Shown here: piece after piece, positions 40,209 to 51,095 of the stretch
Position numbering within the stretch: the stretch's first letter is position 1
Layout of the letters: every line of letters starts with the position of its first letter
The notes under the pieces: model-generated
Seen by the model: the letters and a program-made list of their open reading frames with translations, nothing else
What the model was told of the DNA's origin: nothing
The model's database searches: none
Assembly (NCBI GenBank): GCA_030849465.1
Contig: JARVLF010000010.1
Span: 124,001 to 188,000 of the forward strand
DNA from: Moesziomyces globuligerus
Lineage: Eukaryota > Basidiomycota > Ustilaginomycetes > Ustilaginales > Ustilaginaceae
DNA: 64,000 nt
Direction: 5' to 3'
Program-made: the position numbers and the translations under genes

Positions 40209-40906
40209 CTTTGTGTGATGTGTATGGGGCCTGGTGATGGGATGGTGTGGGGGTGTTGGGATGGTGGAGTTGCGTGCGGTTCGCTTTGGACTTTTGAAAG
40301 CGTTGGTTGGCAAGTGTTCGCTGAGACACCTCTGGCTCCACGGCTCCGACGCAGCGCCAAAAAGAACCAGCCGCTCGAAACCAACAGACGGCAGCGCGGT
40401 GTGTCTGCAGCTCAAAAATTCCAAAGCAACAGACAGCGAAACGCAGCCAGGACGCGCACCGCACCGCTGCATTCCGCTTCCAAACTCAGCTCGCTCCTTG
40501 CACCTTTCGACGCACGCTGTCGCTCTGTTAGAAAGTTCCTAGTGATCGAATTCAAGTCCACAGCTTGCACCGCGCTGTTCAGCGTCGAAATTTCGATGTA
40601 CTGTAAATCAGTCAGAATGTTGGGTCGAACGACATCACAACTGCACTCATCAAATCGGGCCGAAATCTAGACGGGATGTGGATCTGCAGCTACATCGGGA
40701 TTTCGGTGTCGTGGAAGCCAAGAAGTGCTGGCAAAGGCCGCATCTCAGGCCTCTCGAGGTGCATGTCTCAGTGCTCGTCTCTCTCTCCACCGCTCATCCT
40801 CTGCCACTACCCATCTTCGGCGCACGCACTCTCTCGCGACACATCGAGCATCGCGCTTGCGGCTTGGTGTCGATCTTCCAGAGCATCTTGATTTGCGTAG
40901 CAGGCG
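40209..40906. promoter_or_regulatory. Divergent promoter region RanBP1 / EMP24
   Basis: These 698 bases separate the two start codons. I see no ORF with coding character. The EMP24-proximal part is C/T-rich (ctcgtctctctctccaccgctc, about 40776-40796), consistent with a leader. A GTACTGTAAATCAGTCAG segment at about 40597 is locally palindromic. Confidence 0.45.
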
Positions 40907-41608
40907 ATGGCGAGATTGGTGGTAGCGATGGTGGCCTCGTGGGCGTTGGCGTTGCTGGTGGTGCTGGGCCTCGGCGCCGCGCCAACAGAGGCGCACATGA
41001 TCGAGCTTCTTCCGCACAGCAAGGAGTGCTTCTTCGAGGATCTGCACAATGGAGACCAGATGACGCTCACCTACCAAGTCGGCGGAGGCGGACATCTGGA
41101 CATTGATGTCCTGCTCGCCGATCCGCAGAACCGCGCGCTCTTCAAACAGGACCGCAAGGATACGGGCACCTACTCCTTCACAGCCCAGGACGACGGAAGG
41201 TACACGTACTGCTTCTCGAACGAATTCAGCTCCATCTCGGACAAAACGGTCAGCTTCAACGTACACGGCATCATCTACGTTCCGGACGAGGGCGACATGC
41301 TCCCCATCGAACGCGAGATCAGAGACCTCGCTGCAGGCCTCCAGGCTGTCAAGGACGAACAGGAGTACCTCGTCATCCGCGAACGCGTACACCGGAACAG
41401 TGAGTATTTACCCCCAACATGAGCAGCATCAGCTAGCTCAAGACATTCCACTGACCTACATCCTTCCACTTTGCTCCGCATAGCCGCCGAGAGCACAAAC
41501 ACGCGCGTCAAGTGGTGGTCCATCATCCAGGGCTTCATCCTCATCGCCGTCTGCTCCTGCCAGATCTACTTTGTCAAACGCCAGTTCGAGGTGCGCCGCG
41601 TCGTCTGA
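40907..41608 (+). CDS. EMP24: p24 cargo receptor Emp24, 205 aa, two exons
   Basis: Emp24 is a p24-family type I membrane protein that cycles between ER and Golgi in COPII/COPI vesicles and helps sort GPI-anchored proteins. Exon 1 is 40907-41399, exon 2 is 41484-41608 (GTGAG donor, CATAG acceptor). A signal peptide is evident (MARLVVAMVASWALALLVVL, cleaved near THAH-like AEAHM). The GOLD domain follows, with the two cysteines in KECFFEDL and YTYCFSNEF and the motif VSFNVHGIIYV. The coiled-coil stalk includes EQEYLVIRERVHRN, and the splice joins it to TAESTNTRVKWWS, exactly the p24-beta (Emp24/p24) signature. One transmembrane helix (IIQGFILIAVCSCQIYFV) and the cytosolic tail KRQFEVRRVV end the protein, the FF/RR-type COP-binding end. 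Start fixed by the signal peptide. Confidence 0.93.
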
Positions 41609-41907
41609 ACGTCTCGTACCTCCGCTCTGCACAAAGTGCGCAAAAAACAGAAATGTCACACTCTTCGACCTCCAATGTCGCTGCACACCAGTCCGAGCGA
41701 GATGAAGAAAGACGTATTACTACAGCACACGGTACAAAGAAAAAAGCCAAGGAGAAGAGAAAGGGCATCCAAGGCGCGAGCACAGAAAGCTCACGCCTTG
41801 TGCCCGCAGAAAGGTAGCGAAAGGAAAATGTACAGGCACCAGGAGCAAGGCAGGGAGGAGAGCTCCGACATCCAAGGCAGTGTCGATCTCACTCGAGGAG
41901 TCAGAGT
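41609..41907. terminator. Convergent 3' flanks EMP24 / NOP58
   Basis: This is a 299-base gap between the converging stop codons. It is unusually purine-rich and A-rich on the plus strand (aaagaaaaaagccaaggagaagagaaaggg, about 41737-41766). It holds the two 3' UTRs; no gene is visible. Confidence 0.4.
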
Positions 41908-43777
41908 CTACTCCTTCTTGGACTTCTTCTTCTTGCTGGACCCTGGCTCGGACATGGGGGTGCCGTTGACGTCGGCCTCGTCGGCGGAGCGCTTCTTCTT
42001 GTCCTTCTTGTCCTTCTTGGGCGTCTCGGTGCCGTTGGCCTCGTCCTTCTTGGCCTTCTTGAGCGCCTTGCGCTCCTCCTTGGAGAGCTTCTCGTCGCCA
42101 GCCTCGGAAGCGGCCGCAGGCGTAGCGGGCTCGGAGGCGGCGACCTCGGATTTCCTCGCCTTCTTGAGCGCCTTGCGCTCCTCCTTGGAGAGCTTCTTGT
42201 CGTCGCCATCGGCGGCGTCGGCCTTCGCGGGTGTGGATGGCAGCATCGACGGCGCGAGGTTGGCGGCAGCCGCCATGTCGCTGGGACCCGCCGCATCGGC
42301 AGCGGCGTTGTACGAGCGGCCGGCCGCCTCCATCTGGAAGGGCTTCTGCTTGTGGCCCTGGTCGCCGGCGGCGTTCCTCGCGGAGCGCATGCCGGACATG
42401 CCGCTCTGCATCTCGAGCGCGCGCAGGCGCGACTCGAGCTTGGCACGGGCCTCGATACCGACGGTGGGCGCGCCCTCGTCGCCCTTGGTCTCGGCATCGG
42501 CGAGCGCGTCGAGGCGGATGGAGAGCGCGGCCTTGGTGGCGACCATGCGCGCCATCTTACCTTTGAGCTTCTGTGGCGCCTGGCCGACGAGCGAGGTGTG
42601 GTAGATGAGGCCGTACTTGGGCGTGTCGTGCTTGGTCTTGAGCGCGCGGAAGAGCGCCTTCTCGGCGCCGAGGATCTGCACGGTGGAAGCCGGGTGCTTG
42701 GCGAGGTTCATGAGCGAGCCGGCGTGGCTGATGAGGCGGGCGCCGACGAGGTCGCCGACGAGGGCGGTGAGGTTGGGAGCGATGGCGGCCATGCGGTTCT
42801 GGAGGTACTGGTAGAGCTGGGTGCGGTACTGGGTGATGGAGATGACCTGATCGCAGAGGCTCCAGATGTGCTCGAGGTCGGTCTCGGAGATTTCGGTGCC
42901 CATGGAGATCTCTGCGGCGGCCTTGAGGGTCTCCTCGATCTCCTCGGGGAGGACCTCGCTAAAGTCGGTGGCGGAGGCGTTGGTGCGGAAGCCCATGGCG
43001 CGGATGACCTTTGCGTAGGCGAGGTTGTCGGTGATGATCTTGCCCATCTCGGGGAAGTGCCATCCGTACCACTCCTTGACGCGCATGGCGTAGATGTTGA
43101 TCTCCTTGTCGAGGTCGTCGAGGAGGCCGATGGCCTGGACGACCATGGTGTCGACCTTGTCCGGGCTGAACTTGAGCTTGTAGCGACTCAAGCTGTGCGA
43201 GAGACCGAGGCTCATGGTGTTGAGGTCGCGGGGGTCGAGCGACTCGCCGCCGGAGGAGGACGAGAGGAGCGTGGCGAGGTTCTCGCGGATGCCGCGGTAG
43301 AGGTCGAGCAGCTCGGTGTCGTAGGTGACCTGGATGCCGAGCTTCTTGGCGATGTTGGAAGCTGTGGGAGGTGGAGGTGGAACGAGAACGACAACGAGGC
43401 GAGAGTCAGTAAGCGGTCAAGATGAGAGGATGAGGGTGGGGCTGTTGGTGTGTGCTGCAGCCGGGGGTGAAAGACATACCCAGCTTGGACTCGGCGACGA
43501 TGAGGTTTTCCTTCTCCTTGCCCTTGCCCTCGACGATCTCGTCGGTGAGGAACTTCTTGAGGCTCTTGCTCATCTTGCCTTCGTTGATGGCCGAGATGTC
43601 CTCGACGGCCTCGGCGGTGTTTGTGAAGCGGTGGATGGCGGAGAGCTTGAGGAGGTTGGTGGCGGCCTGGGCCGAGTCGAGCGACTCGTGGAGGTTCTTG
43701 GTGGACTCGAGCTTGGACGAGTCCGAGACGTTGAAGAGGCAGAAGCCCACGGCGGTCTCGAAGAGTACCTTGACCAT
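41908..43777 (-). CDS. NOP58: Box C/D snoRNP core protein Nop58, 583 aa, two exons
   Basis: Nop58 is a nucleolar core protein of box C/D snoRNPs, which guide 2'-O-methylation and early pre-rRNA cleavage. Exon 1 is 43480-43777, exon 2 is 41908-43361; the donor GTATGT and acceptor CACAG give continuous phase (SKLG joined to SNIAKK). The N-terminal domain starts [19 protein letters not shown]. The NOSIC/coiled-coil region lies at about 160-300 ([20 protein letters not shown]). The Nop domain includes the RNA-binding signature [20 protein letters not shown] followed by [14 protein letters not shown] (about 304-336). The Lys-rich tail has two copies of [12 protein letters not shown] and ends KKKKSKKE, as in yeast (KKE/D repeats). 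It is divergent from RPT2. Confidence 0.96.
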
Positions 43778-44709
43778 GGTGACGCTATTGGCTGCACGAC
43801 AGGTGCAGACTGAGAAGCGCGGGGAAGAGGTGGTGGTCGAAGCGGGGTGTCCAGGGATCGCTTACGGAAGGCGGATCCGGCGATGCAGAGAGGGAGAGAG
43901 GCGGCTGCGGCGTCTCTGTTTGCTCGTTATGAGCGGTGTGGTGGTAGGATGCAGTCGAGCGTGGTCCGAGGATGGGCGCTGGACGTGTACGGCCGAGGGG
44001 AGCGGGGGTGGGTGAGGGAAAGGTGAGGAGGAGCAGCCGAAGCTCTGTTCAAGAAACAGGCGCTGCTGTTGCTGGTGCTGATTTCCACTGCCGCTGCCAC
44101 TCTCTTTCTCTCTCTCTCTCTCTCTTTCGAGGCGACGAGCGCTCAAAAAAAAGTTGGCACGTCTGCCCGCTTGCTGCCAATTTTTTTCGCTCTTCTGTGT
44201 AGTCTTCTCGGTTTGCAGATGGCTGCCAGTCTGAGGGCTCGTCATGGCCAGGGCGCGTGCTGTCTGCTCCTGCTGTCTGCTGCTGCTGCTGCTGCAAAAT
44301 TCTGAATTCCGAATCGCCTCCTTTTTTTTTTCTGCAGCTGCTCAAAGTCGAGCGGCAAAATTCTGGAAATCACGAGGGCAAGGAACGGCTTAGTGGCGCT
44401 TACCAAGCAACGACACTCGCGCGGCTCTCGGCCTTTTTGGGTGTGAGGGCGAGCAAAGAGGTTGGCGGCGGTTGGCTGTGGACGCGCGTCCGATCGCAAT
44501 TGGGAACTGGCGCTCACTCCACCTGCGAGTCGTCACGTCCACGCTCGCAGCCACTGGTCGAGCTCTCGAACTGTGTTGCTCCACATTTGCCTTCCTCTCC
44601 CCCTCATCCTCATCCTCGCGCACATCTCTTCGACGTCTTCTTTCAACTAGGCCTCGACAGCATCAGCTAGCCAGTTCGTCGTCCCTCCACACCACCTCGA
44701 CCTCGCACC
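43778..44709. promoter_or_regulatory. Divergent promoter NOP58 / RPT2
   Basis: This 932-base gap lies between divergent start codons of two essential genes. It contains a CT microsatellite (about 44101-44127), homopurine/homopyrimidine tracts including T9 near 44322-44331, CTG repeats (tgctgctgctgctgctgc, about 44277-44295) and a C/T-rich leader before RPT2 (ttcctctccccctcatcctcatcc). No ORF is convincing. Confidence 0.5.
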
Positions 44710-46026
44710 ATGGGTCAAGCTCCCAGTGGCGGCGCGCCCGGCCGCGGCGGCAAGGACAACAAGAAGGACCAGCAGAAGAAGTGGGAGCCACCGCTGCCAA
44801 CACGTGTCGGCAAGAAGAAGAAGCGCGGCCCCGACTCGTCCTCCAAGCTTCCCGCCGTCTCGCCCAACACACGCTGCCGTCTGAAGCTGCTCAAGCTCGA
44901 GCGCATCAAGGACCATCTGCTGCTCGAGGAGGAATTCGTACAGAACCAGGAACGTCTCAAGCCCCAGGAGGACAAGGATGCAGAGGAGCGCACACGCGTC
45001 GACGACCTCCGCGGCAGCCCCATGGCCGTCGGCACGCTCGAGGAGATCATCGACGACGAGCACGCCATCGTCAGCAGCGCCACGGGCCCCGAGTACTACG
45101 TCAGCATCATGAGCTTCGTCGACAAGGACCTCCTCGAGCCCGGCTGCAGCGTCCTCCTCCACCACAAGGCCATGGCCATCGTCGGCGTGCTTTCCGACGA
45201 CGCAGACCCCATGGTCAGCGTGATGAAGCTCGACAAGGCGCCCTCGGAGAGCTACGCCGACATTGGCGGCCTCGAGACGCAGATCCAGGAGATCAAGGAG
45301 GCGGTCGAACTGCCGCTCACACATCCCGAGCTCTACGAAGAGATGGGCATCCGTCCTCCCAAGGGTGTCATCCTCTACGGCGTGCCCGGTACGGGCAAGA
45401 CGCTGCTCGCCAAGGCGGTGGCCAACCAGACCTCGGCCACCTTCCTGCGCGTCGTCGGCTCCGAGCTCATCCAGAAGTACCTCGGCGACGGGCCCAAGCT
45501 CGTGCGCGAGCTCTTCCGCGTCGCCGACGAGCATGCGCCGAGCATCGTCTTCATCGACGAGATCGACGCCGTCGGCACCAAGCGCTACGACTCGAACTCG
45601 GGCGGCGAGCGCGAGATCCAGCGCACGCTGCTCGAGCTGCTCAACCAGCTCGACGGCTTCGACACGCGCCACGACGTCAAGGTCATCATGGCCACCAACC
45701 GCATCGAGTCGCTCGACCCGGCGCTCATCCGTCCCGGTCGCATCGACCGCAAGATCGAATTCCCGCTCCCGGACCAGAAGACCAAGATGCACATCTTCAA
45801 GCTCCACACCAGCCGCATGAACCTCGACGCAGACGTCGACCTCGACGAGTTTGTCGCCATGAAGGACGACCTCTCGGGCGCAGACATCAAGTCGCTCGTC
45901 ACCGAAGCAGGCCTCCTCGCCCTCCGCGAACGCCGCATGCGCGTCACCAAGAAGGACTTCACCACCGCTCGCGAGCGCGTCATCGACAGGAAGAACGAAG
46001 GCACCCCGGAGGGGCTCTACTTGTGA
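44710..46026 (+). CDS. RPT2: 26S proteasome regulatory ATPase Rpt2 (PSMC1), 438 aa
   Basis: Rpt2 is one of six AAA ATPases of the 19S base, and it opens the 20S gate. ATG at 44710 in CACCATGGG. The N-terminus MGQAPSGG has the Gly2 N-myristoylation context that is characteristic of Rpt2. Coiled coil about 55-95, then the OB domain ([11 protein letters not shown]). The AAA module begins [20 protein letters not shown]; Walker A is GVPGTGKT at residues 224-231, Walker B with DEID (about 280-286, [11 protein letters not shown]), and the second region of homology includes [25 protein letters not shown]. The C-terminus EGLYL ends in the HbYX motif (L-Y-L) that docks into the alpha ring. Length is near identical to human (440) and yeast (437). 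Single exon. Confidence 0.97.
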   Translation: MGQAPSGGAPGRGGKDNKKDQQKKWEPPLPTRVGKKKKRGPDSSSKLPAVSPNTRCRLKLLKLERIKDHLLLEEEFVQNQERLKPQEDKDAEERTRVDDLRGSPMAVGTLEEIIDDEHAIVSSATGPEYYVSIMSFVDKDLLEPGCSVLLHHKAMAIVGVLSDDADPMVSVMKLDKAPSESYADIGGLETQIQEIKEAVELPLTHPELYEEMGIRPPKGVILYGVPGTGKTLLAKAVANQTSATFLRVVGSELIQKYLGDGPKLVRELFRVADEHAPSIVFIDEIDAVGTKRYDSNSGGEREIQRTLLELLNQLDGFDTRHDVKVIMATNRIESLDPALIRPGRIDRKIEFPLPDQKTKMHIFKLHTSRMNLDADVDLDEFVAMKDDLSGADIKSLVTEAGLLALRERRMRVTKKDFTTARERVIDRKNEGTPEGLYL

Positions 46027-46507
46027 TCCTCCCCTTCTTCCTCGCAGACTCGCTTTGGCTCATGTATCACGTATTGCAATGTTCTCTTGTTCAGGCGCTT
46101 CGGAAGATGTGTTGAATTCGCTCGTCTGGCCTTGTGCTTTCTTGAGCCATGTGACAAGAGTGTTTGCAGCGTTGGACGATTGTGAGCCCAGGGGGAAAGG
46201 GGTTCGGGACTCGGAGGATTGCGGTTGGGGCGTGTGAGGATTTTAGCCTTGGTGGGTTGGGCTGTGGAATTTCGGCTTTGTTCTGAACCCTTTGCGCGGG
46301 TCTGTCACCTTTGCAACCATTGCTCTCGCTCGCTCTATCCACTCTGGACGCTCTTGCCCGCACCGACTCTTGTCCCACTTCGGCCTGCACTAGGAGCGAT
46401 AGAAGTCGAGGCTTCGAAGGAGCCAGCAACGAGCCTTTCGAGCCGAACTTGACCCCACGGAGAAAGCGTCTAGAAGGGGGGCGCTCGGGACTCATCGGGC
46501 TTGTACA
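46027..46507. promoter_or_regulatory. RPT2 3' flank and TIM22 promoter
   Basis: This 481-base gap lies between two same-strand genes. It should hold the RPT2 3' UTR and the TIM22 promoter. No ORF with protein-like character is visible. Confidence 0.4.
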
Positions 46508-47258
46508 ATGTCGCACCTGCGTCCGTTGATGGCGCCGGTCTACGTGCCCGGTACGGAGCCACTGCCGCCCGGGTACACGGAGGAGGATCGAGCCGAGGTG
46601 CAGAAGATCGCCAAGTGGAACCGGATTGCCAACATGGGCATGGAGTCGTGTCCGACCAAGTGTCTGATGTCGGGAGCGGCGGGCTTTGGCCTGGGCGCGT
46701 TCTTTTCGCTCATGTCGACGAGTTTCGCCGTCGACGATCCCCTGCGTCGCACCACGCTCGCTGCTAACGGACTGGATGCGACCAAAGGTACGGCGGAGCT
46801 CTCAACGATGCAGAGCACAAAGGAGTTCTTCAAACAGACCGGAAAGAGCATGTACCGTTCAGGCAAAGGTTTCGGTAAAGTCGGTGCCCTCTACTCGGGC
46901 ATCGAATGCTGCATCGAAGCTGTAAGTTTTCCCAAGACGTGGAGGAAGGATGGAAACGAAGTTGAGACTGACACGGCTCGTGCGCTGCGCAACAGTATCG
47001 AGCTAAGAACGATCTGGTCAATCCAGTCGCCGCAGGCTTTGCTGCCGGCGCCATCCTCGCACGAAACTCGGGCCCAAAGGCGGCCATCGGAGGCGGCGTC
47101 GCGTTCGCCGCTTTCTCAGGCGCCATCGACATGTAGTACGTACCCCTTCCAGCCATCAAGACCTCACGCAAGAAAGAACCTCAGATCCCAATGTACTGAC
47201 CCGCTCATCCTCTTTCAACTTTCACAGCTTCCGAAGAGAAACGCCCGACGACGACTAA
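46508..47258 (+). CDS. TIM22: Mitochondrial inner-membrane carrier translocase Tim22, 194 aa, three exons
   Basis: Tim22 is the channel of the TIM22 complex that inserts metabolite carriers into the inner membrane. Exons are 46508-46921, 46996-47135 and 47228-47258, with GT-AG introns and matching phase. The protein starts [20 protein letters not shown]. The conserved [21 protein letters not shown] (about 46-66) is the first TM helix with the cysteine pair partner in [19 protein letters not shown] (about 129-147), followed by [20 protein letters not shown] and [17 protein letters not shown], the Tim17/22/23 Gly-rich helices. The tail is RRETPDDD. In exon 2 the splice donor overlaps an in-frame TAG: retention of the last intron would stop translation right after Met, eleven residues early. 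Length is like yeast Tim22 (207) and human (194). Confidence 0.93.
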
Positions 47259-47471
47259 GACTCCCCCTACTCCCTCTGTCTGGATACCACGTCTTTGAAC
47301 CTCAAAGTCTGTGTCCCTCATGGATCCCCTGTGCCCCAACAGCGTCTCCGTGCGCATGTACTTTTAGACCCCACACATTCTCCTCGCGCATCCAAGCCAT
47401 CTCTCAGTCACGTTTTGTTTCGAAACCCCTTTGGTACGATGTTCCATTTACGCCATCGGCCAGAGTGGCGT

Positions 47472-48671
47472 CTAGTAGGGCTTGAATCGTCTGCCTGCCT
47501 TGAGGGAGGCGACCTTTTGCCTGTCGTGTTCGAACTTTGCGCGGAGGTCGGCGAGCTGCTGACGCTTGCGCTCGCGCATCTGGAAGCGGTAGAAGTCGTC
47601 GAGGCCCTGGGATTTTTTCTTTGTGTTTTCGACAAAGTCGTGTCTGGCGACGCCGACCGAGCCGCCCGACTCGGCGGCGGCACCAGCACGACCGTACTTG
47701 CCCGAACGCTGGACGATGATGAAGCCGTCCTCGTCGAGCAGCTCGCCCGAGGCGCCGACGGTGACGCCGCGCACGCCGATCTTGCGCGGCAGCGGATGCG
47801 CGCGTCGGTACTGGTAGAGCGCCGTACGCGAGTTGGCCCACGCCTGCACCTCGGCCAGCTCGGGACGACAGGCGGCATGCTGCGCCAGGAGGAAGTCCAA
47901 CCCTGTCGGAGGAATGCCGGCTCCTGCGGAGAGGAGGAAGGCAGCCGAGGTGGTGGTGCGTTTGGAAGCAGGTGTCTCCGAGAGCTTTTCGGCTTCGCGA
48001 CGAAGCGATCGGAACGGATCGATCCAGCGCAGGCCGCTGGAGAGCAGGTCGAGAGCACGACCGAGCGAGCTGGGCTCGAGGAAGACGATATGCGCCGAGC
48101 TCGAGGTGGTGAGGAAGCGCTGCGAGCCCATCGCCTCGCGAGGATCCAGCGACGGCAGAGGCACAACGTGAGGTACACGACTCTTACGAGCCTGCGCACC
48201 CTTCCTACGCTTGGCCTCGGCTAGCTGATGGTGCTCCTCCTCCTCGTCGACCTCGGACGCGGATTCGTCTTCGCCCTCGCCGCGCTCCTCGTGTTCGTCC
48301 TCCTCGTCGCCGCGCGCGGTATGGCGGCGGAAGCGGATGGACGAGATGTTGCCTGCCTTGGCAAAGATCTCGCGCAGATGCGATTCGGTCGTGTCCACCG
48401 GCAAATTCGCCACAAAAAGCGTACGCTCCGCAGGCAGCTGCGCCGCGTCGGAGAGCTTGGATGTCGAGGCCTCGGACGAGGCACCCGTCGAGACGTGCTT
48501 GCGCACGTAGACCCAGTGCGTGATCTCGCCCACCTGCTTGCTGGTCGAACTGGCTGCGATCTTGACGGGCACTGCGAGGAAGCCACTTGCGAGTGCGATG
48601 CTCGCATCCTGACGCTTGGAGGGCGTCGACGGCGCCTCGTTCGTCGAGGCTGCCTTTTTGCTCTTGCCCAT
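47472..48671 (-). CDS. RRP7: Ribosomal RNA-processing protein Rrp7, 399 aa
   Basis: Rrp7 belongs to the UTP-C module with CK2 and Rrp36 and is required for 18S rRNA maturation in the nucleolus. The ATG at 48671 begins MGKSKKAASTNEAP; an ORF extension upstream lies in a leader-like region. An RRM-like domain starts at about residue 78 (ERTLFVANLPVDTTESHLRE), interrupted by an acidic insertion (DEEDEHEERGEGEDESASEV). The diagnostic RRP7 C-terminal domain ends the protein: GLDDFYRFQMRERKRQQLAD, LRAKFEHDRQKVASLKAGRR, FKPY. This tail matches human RRP7A and yeast Rrp7 closely. It is preceded by ARHDFVENTKKK. The gene lacks introns; 506 bases separate it from the IMP dehydrogenase stop. Confidence 0.93.
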   Translation of the reverse strand: MGKSKKAASTNEAPSTPSKRQDASIALASGFLAVPVKIAASSTSKQVGEITHWVYVRKHVSTGASSEASTSKLSDAAQLPAERTLFVANLPVDTTESHLREIFAKAGNISSIRFRRHTARGDEEDEHEERGEGEDESASEVDEEEEHHQLAEAKRRKGAQARKSRVPHVVPLPSLDPREAMGSQRFLTTSSSAHIVFLEPSSLGRALDLLSSGLRWIDPFRSLRREAEKLSETPASKRTTTSAAFLLSAGAGIPPTGLDFLLAQHAACRPELAEVQAWANSRTALYQYRRAHPLPRKIGVRGVTVGASGELLDEDGFIIVQRSGKYGRAGAAAESGGSVGVARHDFVENTKKKSQGLDDFYRFQMRERKRQQLADLRAKFEHDRQKVASLKAGRRFKPY

Positions 48672-49177
48672 GGTACTAGAAATGCCCGCACCTGATCGTA
48701 CGCTGCGTCTGTGCTCCGATGACGTTGGATTGGACGGAGATGAGAAGTGTGCGGCGTGTGGTTGTATGTGCGCGGTGACGGGAACGATGGCCAGGAAGAA
48801 CTCAACCCTGTGCCATCGGCTCTTTTGGGAGTGCACCCTGCACAATCACTTTTTTTTTTGCCAAGGGGAAAAATTCGGCGGCTACAGCACAGTAGCTGCA
48901 GCCTCTCTCGCGTGTGGAGTCGACCTTTTCACCCCACCTTCACGCTCCCGGCCGAGTCTAGACCCCACTTGCTCATCTCCTCACTTGCACCTCTGCCACA
49001 CTTCGCACGCCGTGATGAATCGGGAAACCAACCGCTTAAGGGCGCGATCAAGACTAGAGTACAAGGAAGGGGGGATTCTGATGCGAAAAGTTGCTAACGA
49101 AAGGGGAAGAGACCACTGTCTAGCTGCAGCTGGCGTGGCCCATTTTAACCAGGCCGAACGAGCCTTGAATGTGCCAT
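48672..49177. promoter_or_regulatory. RRP7 promoter and IMPDH 3' flank
   Basis: A 506-base gap between tandem minus-strand genes. A T10 run lies near 48850-48860 (cacttttttttttgcc); no gene is visible. It holds the IMP dehydrogenase 3' UTR and the RRP7 promoter. Confidence 0.4.
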
Positions 49178-51095
49178 CTAGGACGAGAAGAGGCGCTTCT
49201 CGTAGCTGTGGAGGCCGTGGACGCCGCCCTCGACCTGGGCCGAGGCGGTGCGGAGCTCGAAGCGGACCTGGCCGCCACCGACGGCGGGGCGGAGGAGGTG
49301 GAGGTGCGGGACACCCATGTCCTGGAGCGAGTGCTGCAGGCCGGTGTAGAGGTAGGGGAGGAACTTCTTGACGGAGCCCTTGTCCTGAACAGCACCCGCG
49401 ACACCCTGGGCGACCTTGACGGCGTCGCTCTCGGAGAAGTAGCGCTGGGTGGCCGCGTTCTCGTCGGCGGCGACCTTGTCCGCCTTGGCAGCGCCCTTAC
49501 CGGTGGCGCCAGCGATCTTGCCCTTCCTCTGGTGCTCCATGGCCTCGATGGAGCCCATGCCGCGGTAGCCCTTGAGACGCTTGCCGTCGCGGTAGAAGTA
49601 GTCGCCGGGCGACTCGGTGGTGCCGGCGAGCAGGCCGCCCATCATGACGGCGCTGGCGCCGAGCGCGAGCGCCTTGGCAATGTGGCCGACGTTCGAGATG
49701 CCGCCGTCGGCGATGACGGGGACGCCGAACTTGGAGGCAAACTCAGCGACGGCGTGCACGGCGGTGCCCTGGGGTCGGCCGACAGCCATGACCTCCTGGG
49801 TGATGCAGATGGAGCCGGAGCCCATGCCGACACGCAGCGCATCGGCGCCGGCGGCGATGAGGCTGGCGGCCTGCTCGCGCGTGACGACGTTACCGGCGAC
49901 GACGTCGATGTGCGGGAAGTTCTGCTTGATCCACTGGATCATCTCAATCTGGTAGACCGAGTTGCCCTGCGACGAATCGAGGATGACGACGTCCAGGCCG
50001 GCCTCGACGAGGAGCGTCAGACGCTCGCGGTCCGAGGGACGCGTGCCGACGGCGGCGGCGCAGTAGAGCTGCTTGCTGTCCGGGCGCTTCGAGGCGAGCG
50101 GGAAGTTCTGGTTCTTGAGCAGATCGGATCGCGCGAGGAGCGAGACGAGGCGGCCCTCGGCGTCGACGATGGGCAGCTTGCCCTTCTTGCTGTCGCGCAG
50201 GATGGTGTTGGCCTGCTCGAGCGTGACGCCCTGCTTGGCGGTGACGAGGTCGGTGGTCATCACCTCGGACAGCGGCAGGTTGGTGTCGCGGAACTGCACG
50301 TCGCGCGCGGTCACGATACCGACCAGCTTGCCGTGCATCGCACCAGTGTCTATCAGAAGCCGACATGAAACCACGAGAGGAAGGTCAGTCGATGCGTCAA
50401 AAGCGAGGCACGGAAAGCGCGGCGTGCGTGGGCGACGGAGGAGGAGTCAGAGTAATAATCGCATCCGCACACACTCTCCCAAGTCTAAGGGAGAGGCTCG
50501 GAAGAACGAAGGTTATATGCAATTTGTTTGTTTCATCTTTTGGGAGGGGGTGAGGTCGGGAGAGGGAGGAGGGCAGGATGCGCTGGAGATCGCACTTACC
50601 AGTGATGGGGATGCCGCCAAAGCCGAGGCGCTCCTTGATCTCGAGGACGTCGCCGACGGTGGCGTGGGGGTCGAGGCAGAGGGGCTCGGTGATGAAGCCG
50701 TTCTCGTACTTCTTGACCTTGCGGACGACGCTGGCCTGCTCGTGCGGGCTCATGTTGTTGTGGATGACACCCATGCCGCCCATGAGGCCCATGGCGATGG
50801 CCATGTCGGTCTCGGTGACCGTGTCCATGGGCGACGAGAGGAAGGGCGTGTTGAGCGTGACGTTCTTGGTGACCTTGGTGCGCAGGCTCACGTCCGAGGC
50901 GGGGAAGTTGATGAAGCCGGGGAGGACGAGGAAGTCGTTGTAGGTGAGGCCGCCGTGCTGGCGCGAGTCGATGAGCTCGGCCATGCTGAGACCGTCGCCG
51001 GTCTTGTAGGTTTTGAGGTGCTCGAGCGCCTGGGCCGGGGAGAGGACCGCCACGTCCTGCGGCACCTGGAGACCGTTACCGTTGGTTGCAGACAT
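49178..51095 (-). CDS. IMD: Inosine-5'-monophosphate dehydrogenase (IMPDH), 555 aa, two exons
   Basis: IMPDH oxidises IMP to XMP with NAD, the rate-limiting step of guanine nucleotide synthesis and the target of mycophenolic acid. Exon 1 is 50600-51095, exon 2 is 49178-50349; donor GTAAGTG and acceptor GATAG join IPIT to DTGAM in phase. The first strand [13 protein letters not shown] starts the barrel at about residue 51. The tandem CBS (Bateman) domain follows ([18 protein letters not shown] to [10 protein letters not shown], about 125-245). The catalytic loop [12 protein letters not shown] contains the active-site Cys, followed by GRPQGTAV, and the phosphate-binding segment [20 protein letters not shown] is intact. 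The flap insert is extended with Lys/Ala ([20 protein letters not shown]) ahead of [16 protein letters not shown]. The end [16 protein letters not shown] is canonical. The single intron lies inside the Bateman domain. Confidence 0.96.
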
